DNA of 64,000 bases from Meloidogyne chitwoodi (Eukaryota; Nematoda; Chromadorea; Rhabditida; Meloidogynidae), in the NCBI GenBank assembly GCA_015183035.1, contig JACZZP010000009.1:2108001-2172000 (forward strand). Reading direction: 5' to 3'. Under the pieces are notes generated by a model. The model was given only the letters and a program-made list of their open reading frames with translations. It was not told the DNA's origin and ran no database searches. Shown here piece after piece: positions 1-9,715 of the stretch (position 1 is its first letter; each line of letters starts with the position of its first letter). A program made the translations under genes and the position numbers.

Positions 1-417
1 TTTTAATTGAAGAAAGCAGGTGATTAAACAGAAATTAAGTTAACATTTGGCCTTAAATGGATAATTAAATGCAAATGAATATTCAGGTTCAAAGATAGAA
101 TTTTAAATGCGTTAACTTTTATTTTATTGTTGGCAATTTAATTCACTTGATATTTATTTGTTTATTTAAGAATAGTATAAAAAGCCTCCAATTTTAGTAA
201 GTAATATGTATCCATTCAATTAAACATTCTTCTAATATAAATTTTAAAATCTTCTTAATTAAGAGAGTTGGTGAATATAAGCGTTATCTTACATAGAAAT
301 AAACTAAAACTAAGAAAATGTTTATTAAGAATTCTTGGGCATAAATTTAGTAAAAAATAATTTTCTCATTTATTAAATAATTAAATATACTTAGAATATC
401 TACAAAATATTTATAAA
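1..417 (+). promoter_or_regulatory. Duplicated 5' region of secreted-protein gene 1
   Basis: No reading frame is visible. The stretch matches 17,095-17,518, upstream of the paralogous gene, almost base for base over the first 190 bp and less closely after that. A TATA-like string TATAAAAAGCC lies at 176-186 and is kept in the paralogue at 17,269-17,279, about 230-240 bp before each start codon. A recurring motif resembling AATTCTTGGGCA is at 330-341. That both copies are kept as a promoter is inferred from the conservation. Confidence 0.6.
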
Positions 418-1241
418 ATGAAATATATAACAATCATATTGCTTTTAGCTTATATTCTTCATAATAATATTGTTGATGCATCAACTTTAACTGATTATTG
501 TGATAAAATCAATTCAGATTCAAAAGTTTGTAAATTTTTATATTTATTTAATTTTATTAAAAATTCCTTGGCAAAATCATTATTAACGTCATCAGAAAAT
601 AAACATAAAAAAACTTACTTTTTTTTCAATATATATTTCTTTTTTAGTTTTTCGATGTTTGCAAAGGCTTAAAACCTCATGTAGTGGAACGTAAGTAATT
701 ATTTTTAAAATTTTCAAAAAACACAATTTAAAAAATTTATTTTTATAGTTAAAAATGACTGTAAAGAACTAAAGTAAGTTAATTTAATAAATATATCCAT
801 TAATATTCAAATATAAATAGGATATAAAATTATTAATTAATATTTATTAAAAAATCAAATTATGAGATACCCCTATTTGTGGTAAAAAATCTAAATGGGG
901 AAAAATAACGACAACATTGTTAACTTTTTAATTAACTAATTTTTATCGGGATTAAATTCTGAACAAATTAATTAATAATATATATTTTTGTAAGAAAAAT
1001 TTCTCATGTGAGTCTAATTAAACAATAATAATATGTATTATTTCCTTTAATATATTCTGTGGCTTTTAAAATTTAATAAAAATTATTATAGAAACAAACA
1101 ACTTGGTAGATTGACCATTAAAGCTGTTTGCGAACGTATAAAGGTTAAATAATAATCTAATAATTTTTTAAAGTATTATTTTAGAAAGTCCTTAAATCTA
1201 GTCGTTGCACAAAAAAAGTTATTAAGAATTTGGAATGCTAG
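418..1241 (+). CDS. Small secreted six-cysteine protein, copy 1 (five exons)
   Basis: Spliced model: 418-525, 648-690, 749-773, 1092-1143, 1185-1241. Each junction is GT...AG and the frame is kept through all five exons, giving 94 residues. The protein starts MKYITIILLLAYIL, a clear signal peptide of about 20 residues. The mature part is lysine-rich and has six cysteines (near residues 28, 41, 55, 72, 84 and 94), the last being the C-terminal residue. I do not recognise a named family; the Cys count and length suggest a disulfide-rich secreted protein, possibly a parasitism effector. A paralogue at 17,519 has the same exon order, and exon 3 is exactly 25 nt in both. The gene is probably complete. 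The function is unknown. Confidence 0.72.
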
Positions 1242-1440
1242 AATGCGTGAATGATGAAAAACAATAAAGAGAAAAATTAATAAAAAATTTCCTGGGCCAA
1301 ATAAAAAAACTAAAAAATTTACTAAATGTAAGACACATAATCAACTTTATGGTAACATGTAATATCTAAATTATTAATAAATTTTATAATTCAATTTTTT
1401 AATATTAAAAAGCGGCAAATTTTTTTGGTAATAGAAAATT
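1242..1440 (+). other. 3' flank of gene 1, shared with 34,230-34,450
   Basis: After the stop codon the sequence contains GATGAAAA, a run ending CCTGGGCCAAA and an ATAAATTTTATAAT string. It aligns in order with 34,250-34,450. A remnant of a third family member (or of this 3' end) therefore lies at 34.2 kb. Confidence 0.5.
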
Positions 1441-3485
1441 ATTTTTTTAAAAAGCACTTTTTGTATGAAATAAGGACAGAGATAATGTACAAATTCTTAT
1501 AAAAATTATTTAAAATTTTGTTTTAATTAAAAAATTCAATAAGAAAAGAATAAATGTGATTTTTTCTAAAGTTTTAATAGGAATAAAATTAAAAAAGAAT
1601 AAAAATTAAAAAATTTTTCGAACCGTATAACTGAGCCCTCCATCCGAATACAACCGCAAAGCACTACTCCAAGCATATACAAATGGGGCTATCCAACACT
1701 AATCATCAACGTTTGTAAGATCTTTGGATCAATCCAGAATTTCTTCCAGAAGGGCGAAAGAGTTCACTGAACAGACTAACTCTCTCTTAAGGCAACAGGA
1801 AGGGTCTGCCTCCCAACCCATCAGTGTAGATCACCAATAGGAAGATTGCCAAACAGCGCCAAAAGTTATGGTTAGAATGACATAATGGTATTTTAATAAA
1901 TATCTTTTTCTTCCATCTGGAATATGTCTCTCACACTCTACGGGAAACGGCGGCCAGTTGGTTCACATTTAACTAGTCATTTCCTTTCTTTTATATAAAC
2001 GATGAAAATAATTTAAAAAATATTATATAGGGTGTAAAACAGAAAAGAGAGATGAGAGAATATTATTTTATTAAAAAATAAATATAGTATTTCTTTTTTT
2101 CTATTTTTACTTTCCTATATAATAAAAATATTTTAAAGTAAAAGTAAAAATGAAATTTTTTTCATTATCTATAGTTAAATTCGTTTGAATTTTTATAATT
2201 AAATATTTTAAAATTATAAATATTATATTTATAAAATTTAAATTATTGATAAAATAATTCGAATTTTAAGAATACTTTTATCGGAATATACTAATAAATG
2301 TTTTAAAAAATAGTATTTAGATAAATAAATATGTAAAAAAAAAGGCAAATTGACAATCCTCAATAAATAATCTAATTAATTAATATAACCTATTTTATAA
2401 TAATCTAATTAATAAAATATTAATTATAGAGATGGATTGTCCATTGACCTTTTTTTAAAAAAAAATTTAATTTTTTACATAAAAAAGTTAAAGAAAAAAT
2501 GTATGTTGCAGAGATGCTTTGAAATTTAGATTATCTGTTTTTGAGTTTTTTTTCATTGATTTGGAAAAAGTTTTCGATTCCAATATTTTTTCTTAGTTTC
2601 AAAACATCTCTGGTACAGATAAATAATGTATAAAATTTTAAAGATAATTTACTTTCTGATTTTACTAAAAATAAAGTTAAAATTCTCTCAAAAAATGTTA
2701 AAAAATAGCAAATGTAAAAAGATTTCGTTATCTTTTAAAAATTTTTTTCTTCAGCTCTATTGTCATCTTTTAATTCACTTTGTTAATCTTGAGAATAATT
2801 GTACCATCCTCTTGTCGGTCAGGTTTGCTTCTACTCTATATTTTAATAAAAATTATTTATTTTTAAATTTAAATAAAAAAACATTAAAAATTGTATCATT
2901 TCCATCTTTGGATATTACTTCACTCCAAACAACAATATATTCAATATTTTCTATATTTTCTATATTGTAATCAATTTAAATTTTTGTTTTTTACAATTAT
3001 TTCCATATTCTTGTGTTCCAACAAAATTAACTATTTTTTCATTAGAATATCCTTTAATATTATATTCAATATAAATACAATAAGATATCTTCATTATATT
3101 ATCTAATCCAGGTAAAACACAAATATTCTTCTTAGTCTTGATTGTGCCTAATAAAATTAAAAAATATAATTTTTAAAAGAAATTTAAATAAATTATTATT
3201 AATATGTAATTTTGGTACTTTTCCGTTCTGCCACACCCCCCATTTCGGTGCCAAAATTTTGAGTGCCAACTAATACTTTTAATTCGGTTATGCGACTTTT
3301 GTTCCGCCAACATTTGCGCCGCGACACTTGCGCCGCGGTTTTTAGGCGCATCGTAAGGGGCACCAAGTTTTAAAGTTAATGACCCGAAAGGTTGCGCCGA
3401 AAAATTTTTAAATAAATTAAAAAATAAAAAATCATTGAACATTCAATTTTATTTAAATATTTTTTCTCTAAATTTTTAATAAAAA
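1441..3485. other. AT-rich intergenic DNA with two GC-richer patches
   Basis: I see no gene that I can support. A GC-richer patch at about 1,620-1,960 has no usable frame and is probably an old transposon fragment. Another island at about 3,210-3,395 holds short repeated words around TTGCGCCGC. The short frames at 2,626-3,106 lack motifs, and their composition does not differ from the background. Confidence 0.6.
2335..2457. mobile_element. Small inverted-repeat element (MITE-like)
   Basis: The left arm at 2,335-2,366 (AAGGCAAATTGACAATCC within an A-run) is mirrored by the right arm at 2,430-2,457 (GGATTGTCCATTGACCTT), with an AT-rich loop of about 60 bp. The arms are imperfect and I could not fix a target duplication. 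Confidence 0.45.
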
Positions 3486-3954
3486 TGTTTGAACTTCTTA
3501 ATTTTTTATAGAAGTTCAATGCTTATTTTCACTTCCTTTGTGAAAATATTTAAAGTTATTTATTTAAGATTTATTTTATTTCAATTTTATCCAATAATTA
3601 ACAATTTTATAATATAAAACAAAAATTATTTTTATTTTGCTATAAGAATGAATAAGAAAAAAGCCAAGCGGGGGAGAGCAAGAGATAGTTTTATAGGCCA
3701 GTGAAAAATATAGCGAACGAAGGTTAGGGCACAGCTAGATTTTTATCTGAGAAGGAAAAATAAAAGCTTGTTTTTAGTTTAAAATACAGTCTTAAAATAA
3801 GAGGAAAGTAAAAAAAAAGGAATTAAGTGAATCATTGGACTTAAAATTATTATTAAGTGAAAATATGAATTATCTTAGATTTTATCTTTAAATTTTGTTT
3901 CCATTTGTACGCCTGCCTTTCTGTTTCTTGGACTTTGTTATCTCGGTCTCGACA
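3486..3954 (-). repeat. 3' LTR of the BEL/Pao element
   Basis: 469 bp, TG...CA, same sequence as 13,162-13,630. The envelope-frame stop codon (3,888-3,890) lies inside it, so the last 22 codons of the long open frame are LTR-encoded. The purine-rich complement of 3,955-3,965 immediately precedes it in element orientation. Confidence 0.93.
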
Positions 3955-6900
3955 CTCCCGCCTTCGGAAAGGTTTTCTTCTTCTTGAAGAAATTTTTTTT
4001 CCTGAGTTGTCTGTATTGTATTGATTTTCTTTAAATTAAAAAATGTTTTTTGAACGTTTTTAATTTTTGACAATTTCCACAGTGTATTTAGAAATATGAT
4101 TATTTTATAGGTCCATATGAAGACCGAGATTAAGCAAACTGTGAAGATTAACTTTTCTTTTATATTTTCCCAGATTTCTTTGTATGGCCAAAAATTGAGT
4201 TTATCACCACTAATTTTTGCGTCAAATTCATTAAAACTTTGTGTTCTTTGACTTTCTCGACTCAATCTAAACTCTTTAAAGGCCTCTTTCATTATTTTTT
4301 GAGGATTTTCTAATTTAGTGAGTATGTGTCCTCTGAATGTGTTAGAGTCCAGAATGGGGGGTTTTTCCCAACTGAGCCCTTTTGGGGTTTCAGTTATGTC
4401 ATTAGAGGGTATTTCTGTTAATTTTCCTCTTATTTGGTCTATATTATATATTTTTCCCTTGATTAATACTTTTTGATTTTTATACTTGTTGCACGGTCCA
4501 AATTCAGCTAATTCTTTTATAATTAGAGTTTTAGTGTCCAGAAAAAGGTTTTCACTTTTACCATCTTCCAGCTTAATTTTTATTGGAATGTTTTTTGAAC
4601 AGTTTCCATTTATAGGCCTTATAGTTATATTTAACCAATTAATCGCTACACATGGCCATACCTCTATCCATGCCTCGTATGTTTCAGTGTTTTCTGCGAT
4701 CCACAATGCCTCAATGTAAGGAGTAGAAAGACGTTGCCTGGCGAACAGAGTGGCATCCAATGATGTCATGAATGTAGGGGCCGCCTTCAATTGACATATT
4801 GTTTTTGCCAGATGATTGTACGCCTTTTTCAACAAAATTTCAGTTGTTAATCTTTGGGCAGTCTCTCCAGCTGAAAATTGGGAGACATGTATAGAACCAT
4901 CCAAATTTTCTTCTGTGTCTTTTTTACCTAATGAACGACGAGAAAATGTTTTCTTTTCCAAAAAATGTTCATTGTAATCCTTCAAAGTGATTAAGTAAAG
5001 CTGATCCGGTTTTATGTATTCAGTGTGACAATCCTTTAGCACTTCAGGAGATGTGATACTTAACGAAAAGGTATTGTCAAGATTCATGAACCAGGTGCCG
5101 TACATAGTACCATTAAAATTTTTTAATTTTATATACCTGCAATGTTGGTTCTCTTTGGGAGAATTCCATATCAACATCGAATTGTCCTTAAGTACACATT
5201 CTTTATCCGAAAGCCTACAATGTCCGAGTTCCAACATTGGATTTTCAATGTTTTCCTGGTTAGGTGAAAAAAATATATTAATTTTAGTTAAAAAACAGTT
5301 TATTACGGAGGCTTCTTTTCCACCAGAAAAATATGCAAAATCCGGTTTTATTAGATTTTGTGTTCTTTTAGCCTCTTCTTCGCCGACCAATGTTTGATCA
5401 GCATCAGTGTAGCATTTATTCAAATGAATCATTTTTAAACACTCTTCGTGCGTGACACTAAAATCCACTCTCTGAATAGGCGAGATTATTTTGTAACCTA
5501 ACCAATTCATGTAATAAGTAATTTTTTCTAATACCTTTAAGCAGTGCCAGCCCGGGGTGCTTTGAGTGATGTCATTCGGACGATACACTGTAAGTTCCAC
5601 ATTTTTAATAATTTGACGTTCCTGTACCATTAAATTTTCGCAGTGTATGGTTTGGTGTCCTATATGATAAATTTTTGATTGAATTCCATGAGGACATATC
5701 ATTGGTTCCATACCTATTATCGACGGAAGACACATGAGAACGGCCAGCCCAATAATCGTCATAATGGTCATTGAAACATAAGAGAGCCTATCCACTATAT
5801 TGTGTTTTCTTGGTCCTCTAATAGGATTTATGTTACGCCTATAATAATTTTCTTGTCGCCCGTGCCCTCGTCCCATTTTATATTGCTCATAACCCCGTCG
5901 TGACGTGCTGGGTTGTCTAGAACAGACAAATTCTTTTTTAATTTGTCTTTCTTCTTGATCCGAGTCGTCATAAATTAATTGAACCTCCTTTTGGGCCCTT
6001 AAACGTGGTTCTATATTTTTTATTTTTTCCACTACTTCTTCTATTCCTTTATGAGTTATTATTCCTTCTTCATCAATTAATTTGTTTTTAAGAGCATCTT
6101 TACTTCCAGTTTCAATGGAAATGTATTTTGCTCCTCTTGTAGTCTTTCCTAATTTTTTAAGGTATTCATCAATTTTTTCCCAATAATGAGCTTCTTTTAT
6201 TTTATACGGAGGAGTCAAAATTAGTGTTGTTCCGCATTTTACGGCACACCTTTTAAAAAATACTTCCAAATTTGTTTTGAAGGATTCTGGATGACCACCT
6301 CCTGCTAAAAATTCACTTCCTGTCCAAATAATTATTATTAAATTTTGAGCAGGAATTAATGGCAAGTAGTCCGAAAACAAATATTTCATTTCATTTAATG
6401 AATTTGGAGCTGTACAATGGCCATTTGGAAAAAATGTTGTTAATAATTTAGCATTGTTATCTCCCACAATCATCACTTCTTTCATTATAGGTGTGGCCCT
6501 TGGAAAGTATTCGACACACCTCATATAAGTGAGCGCTCTTTCGGAGCACTCAGCTATTTTTAACATCAGTTCATGCATTTCTTCATTCAGTGGGTTGCTT
6601 TGTCCTCTTAAGCTAACAGGAAGCCAAGGTTTTGTAGCAAACGCTTCTTCCGCCCATTCACATGCCGCCTTCCATAGAGATAAAGCAGGTTTCAATGTGC
6701 GGGGGCGCCAATCCTTGTCCATATTGCCATCTGAGCTTAATTTATTTTTATTCTTCTCTAAAACTCTGATTAGTTGGCTTGGTCTTTGAGCGTTGAGAAC
6801 TTGGTCAATAAAGTCCATACCAACTTCTATTATTATTGTTTTATTATTATTATCATTTTGGTTCTTTCTCATTTTGGTTATCATCCAATAACACATCAGT

Positions 6901-8165
6901 AATTGTATTAAAGATGGCACTACTTTATTTTGTAAAGCAGCATATTCCTTTTTTATTTCTTCTGAATTTTTCCTAGCAATATCTATTACGTTGCTTAGAA
7001 CAATTTGAGAACAATTTCTGTGTCCATACGAGCCAGGAGAGCAACCATGAATTAAGGACCAACCAAAATGTAATAATAATTTTCCATCTTTTTCTTTACG
7101 CTCATATTGATCTTCAACCGACTTTTGGTCAGTTTTTACAACAGCTTTTTTAGTTTCTGTATTACGTTGTTGGAATTTTTCAAGCCGTGAAGTACAAACT
7201 ACAGCTTGTTTTCGTACAACTTCCGTTTCTTTTTGTACCTTGTCTTTTTGACTTTTTACAAAGGAGCGTAAGCGATCATTTAAATTTCGCTCATCATATT
7301 TATCCACCTTTTTGGGTGGTTCCTCATTGCTTTCCTTTTTATTGTCTTCCAGGTTTTTGTTTTGTTCATCATAGTCGAGAGAAGCATTCGATTTGAGTTC
7401 TTCTTCCATGTCCCTAGAAATAACAAAATTACATAAGCAATTATTAATAATTTCTTTATTATTATTTTTTAATTTATTTTCTAATTTATTATTTTTAATT
7501 TCTGCTTTAGGCGCGCATTTTTCAGGTACGTATTTTTCTCTTTCATCTATTTCGAAAGGGAAAATATCATTCACTGCCCGTCTCGTTATTCGATTATTTG
7601 TTTTTATAACAGCAGATCGTTCTCCGGGGAGAATTTCTTCTATCCTCCCCAGTTTCCAAATTCCTCTATTTTTTGTTTCATCATCTCGGATGATGACAAT
7701 GTCTCCCACCTCCGGAGAAAAATCTACTGTATTTTTATTTTTAAAAAAATTTTTCCTCTCGCGTAGAGCTATTAAATATTCGGAAGTCCAAATTTTCCAA
7801 AAAATATCAAGCCTATTTGCGACTTTTTTAAGCTCTTCCACTAATTTTTCTTTATTCGTTATTTTTTCAGGAAGGTAATCAGGATCCTTTTCATCTACTT
7901 TTGGTAAATGTGGAAATTCTGTATTACCTTCTTTAAACGGTATAAGAAAATCGAGAGGTCGAAGAGGAATTACTTGTTCTGAGTCTGGTAGAAAATTTAA
8001 TGGTCTAGAATTGATAATTGTTTGCACTTCTGTTATGAGAGTGCGAAACTCTTCTTCTTCTAGCAACTTCCTACCGACAGTTCGTTTGAGGAGTATTTTA
8101 TTAATCCGACCATTCTCTCTACGAGACCATTTTTCCAAGGAGCTCTTTCTGTTACGAATATCCAA
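3888..8165 (-). CDS. BEL/Pao integrase C-terminus, SGNH-like region and envelope-like protein
   Basis: 1,425 codons. Residues about 20-220 match the integrase C-terminal (DUF5641-type) region that ends BEL pol proteins. A charged, lysine-rich linker follows to about 400. Residues about 550-720 have an alpha/beta pattern with GDNN, TGSEF and LILTPP boxes, reminiscent of SGNH/GDSL hydrolases but with Asn where the catalytic Ser would be. A hydrophobic segment at about 790-815 precedes a Cys-rich ectodomain, and a second membrane span is near 1,335-1,360. That layout fits the envelope-like proteins of nematode BEL elements, which are known to resemble phlebovirus glycoproteins; here the relationship is inferred. 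A spliced subgenomic message would be expected for the envelope part. Confidence 0.75.
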   Translation of the reverse strand: MDIRNRKSSLEKWSRRENGRINKILLKRTVGRKLLEEEEFRTLITEVQTIINSRPLNFLPDSEQVIPLRPLDFLIPFKEGNTEFPHLPKVDEKDPDYLPEKITNKEKLVEELKKVANRLDIFWKIWTSEYLIALRERKNFFKNKNTVDFSPEVGDIVIIRDDETKNRGIWKLGRIEEILPGERSAVIKTNNRITRRAVNDIFPFEIDEREKYVPEKCAPKAEIKNNKLENKLKNNNKEIINNCLCNFVISRDMEEELKSNASLDYDEQNKNLEDNKKESNEEPPKKVDKYDERNLNDRLRSFVKSQKDKVQKETEVVRKQAVVCTSRLEKFQQRNTETKKAVVKTDQKSVEDQYERKEKDGKLLLHFGWSLIHGCSPGSYGHRNCSQIVLSNVIDIARKNSEEIKKEYAALQNKVVPSLIQLLMCYWMITKMRKNQNDNNNKTIIIEVGMDFIDQVLNAQRPSQLIRVLEKNKNKLSSDGNMDKDWRPRTLKPALSLWKAACEWAEEAFATKPWLPVSLRGQSNPLNEEMHELMLKIAECSERALTYMRCVEYFPRATPIMKEVMIVGDNNAKLLTTFFPNGHCTAPNSLNEMKYLFSDYLPLIPAQNLIIIIWTGSEFLAGGGHPESFKTNLEVFFKRCAVKCGTTLILTPPYKIKEAHYWEKIDEYLKKLGKTTRGAKYISIETGSKDALKNKLIDEEGIITHKGIEEVVEKIKNIEPRLRAQKEVQLIYDDSDQEERQIKKEFVCSRQPSTSRRGYEQYKMGRGHGRQENYYRRNINPIRGPRKHNIVDRLSYVSMTIMTIIGLAVLMCLPSIIGMEPMICPHGIQSKIYHIGHQTIHCENLMVQERQIIKNVELTVYRPNDITQSTPGWHCLKVLEKITYYMNWLGYKIISPIQRVDFSVTHEECLKMIHLNKCYTDADQTLVGEEEAKRTQNLIKPDFAYFSGGKEASVINCFLTKINIFFSPNQENIENPMLELGHCRLSDKECVLKDNSMLIWNSPKENQHCRYIKLKNFNGTMYGTWFMNLDNTFSLSITSPEVLKDCHTEYIKPDQLYLITLKDYNEHFLEKKTFSRRSLGKKDTEENLDGSIHVSQFSAGETAQRLTTEILLKKAYNHLAKTICQLKAAPTFMTSLDATLFARQRLSTPYIEALWIAENTETYEAWIEVWPCVAINWLNITIRPINGNCSKNIPIKIKLEDGKSENLFLDTKTLIIKELAEFGPCNKYKNQKVLIKGKIYNIDQIRGKLTEIPSNDITETPKGLSWEKPPILDSNTFRGHILTKLENPQKIMKEAFKEFRLSRESQRTQSFNEFDAKISGDKLNFWPYKEIWENIKEKLIFTVCLISVFIWTYKIIIFLNTLWKLSKIKNVQKTFFNLKKINTIQTTQEKKFLQEEENLSEGGSVETEITKSKKQKGRRTNGNKI

Positions 8166-9715
8166 TTAATTTCGTTATCAGAAACGAATTGTTGTATATG
8201 TATTTCCTTCCAAATACTAGTAAGGATTTTTTCCGTTGCTTTAAAATTCGTTCCGTTATCCGAAATCATTAATTTGGGCTTTTTCCTTTGGGCTATAAAA
8301 CGACGAAACGTTTGTATAAATGCTTGCGCTGAAAGATCTTCAGCCACTTCGAGATGGACGGCCCTAGTGCTGGTGCACGTAAACACGGCTACCCATCTTT
8401 TTTGATGCTCCCCATTTTTTATTTTTATCGTCATGGGTCCAAAATAGTCTACTGCTGTGTGCATGAATGGTCGAAATGGATTTACTCGTGCAGCAGGTAA
8501 TGCAGGAAATTGAGGCTGAGCATAAGGCTTTATCCAAAATTTTTTACAATTTTGGCAATTTTTTGAGCACTCTTGTACCTTCTTCCGGGTAATCCAATAT
8601 TTAAATCTCAAAGAGGCAAGAACTGTATTTGTGCCAGCATGTGCCATCTTTTCGTGTGCTTCCATAATAATTAGATCAGTAAGAAATGATTTTTTGGGAA
8701 GCCAAACTGGAAATTTTGTTTCCTCTTCCAAATTACCATATTCAAGTCTCCCCTTACTTCTAAATATATTTTCCGAATCTTTAAATAATTGAAGATTCTT
8801 AATTGTATCCTCACTAGGAGGATGCATTTTTTGAGCCTCTTTTAGAAGAAATTTTTCAGCAATTTCCATTTCCCTTGGTTTTAGTTGACCAGGGTTTGAC
8901 TCCATTGTTTCTTTTATTTTTTCCAAAAATTTATTTTTTGGTTTAGTGTTTCTTATTATTAAAATTTTTATTGCTCGAAGAATGTAAGCCACAGTCTTTT
9001 TTAATTTTTTATGACGGGAAAATCGATCATGCTCAACTAAAACAGTTTTTTCATTCACCGAAAGACACATCTCATGAAATGGCTGAGGATTTAATTTTTC
9101 TATCCTTTCGCCAGGTGAATATTTTAAGACGATTTCAGGCCATTCTTCTTCATTTTTTACTAGCCAGTTTGGTCCACGGAACCAAAAATTATTATTTTCT
9201 AACTCATTGGGTGATATTCCGCGACTCGTCAAATCCGCTGGATTTTCCTCAGTTCGGATGTAAATGACTGAATTTTTTCGTATTGGCCTTAATCGTCTTT
9301 CAATAAATGCTTCTTGTTCAGTTGTGGATCTTAACCAATGGATTACAATTTGCGAATCCGACCAGAGAATCTTTTCATTAATTTTTATGTCGAGCATGTT
9401 TTCAACATAGTCCAAGGCTTTTGTGGCTATCAACGCGGCGTGCAACTCCATCCGCGGTATTGTTAATTTTGCTTCGCACTTACCTATCTGAGCTTTAGGC
9501 TTAACGCGACTTTTAGCAAAAATTAATGTCGATTCTATTTCGGTTCCTTTTTGTGAACGGAGATAGATCGTGAATCCTAATGCTTTATCTGACGCATCCG
9601 AAAATGCGCATAATTGAAATTTTATTTCTTTTATTATTTTCCAGGGAATTACCCTCCTTGGTAATTTAATTGTGCTGCAGTTTGAGTATTCATTAGCAAT
9701 TGATTGCCACTCAAT
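8060..9715 (-). pseudogene. BEL/Pao RNase H and integrase segment (frame-disrupted)
   Basis: This is the in-frame continuation of pol after the TAG at 9,716. RNase H-like residues (AFSDAS, later MELHAA and WSDSQIVIHWL) come first. The HHCC-type integrase zinc-binding part (HEKMAHAG with CSKNCQNC) and the integrase core follow, with the D, D and E in TAVDYFGP, ISDNGTNF and GLVERMVG. The frame then runs into a stop at 8,060, while the expected integrase C-terminal sequence continues in the overlapping frame of 3,888-8,165. The frame change therefore lies within about 8,100-8,165. No methionine start of its own is needed if the upstream stop is read through. Confidence 0.85.

Noticed and set aside
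3173..3442. Minus-strand 89-codon frame next to the BEL element
   Set aside because: It crosses a GC-rich repeat island, has no recognisable domain, and ends in AT-rich DNA.
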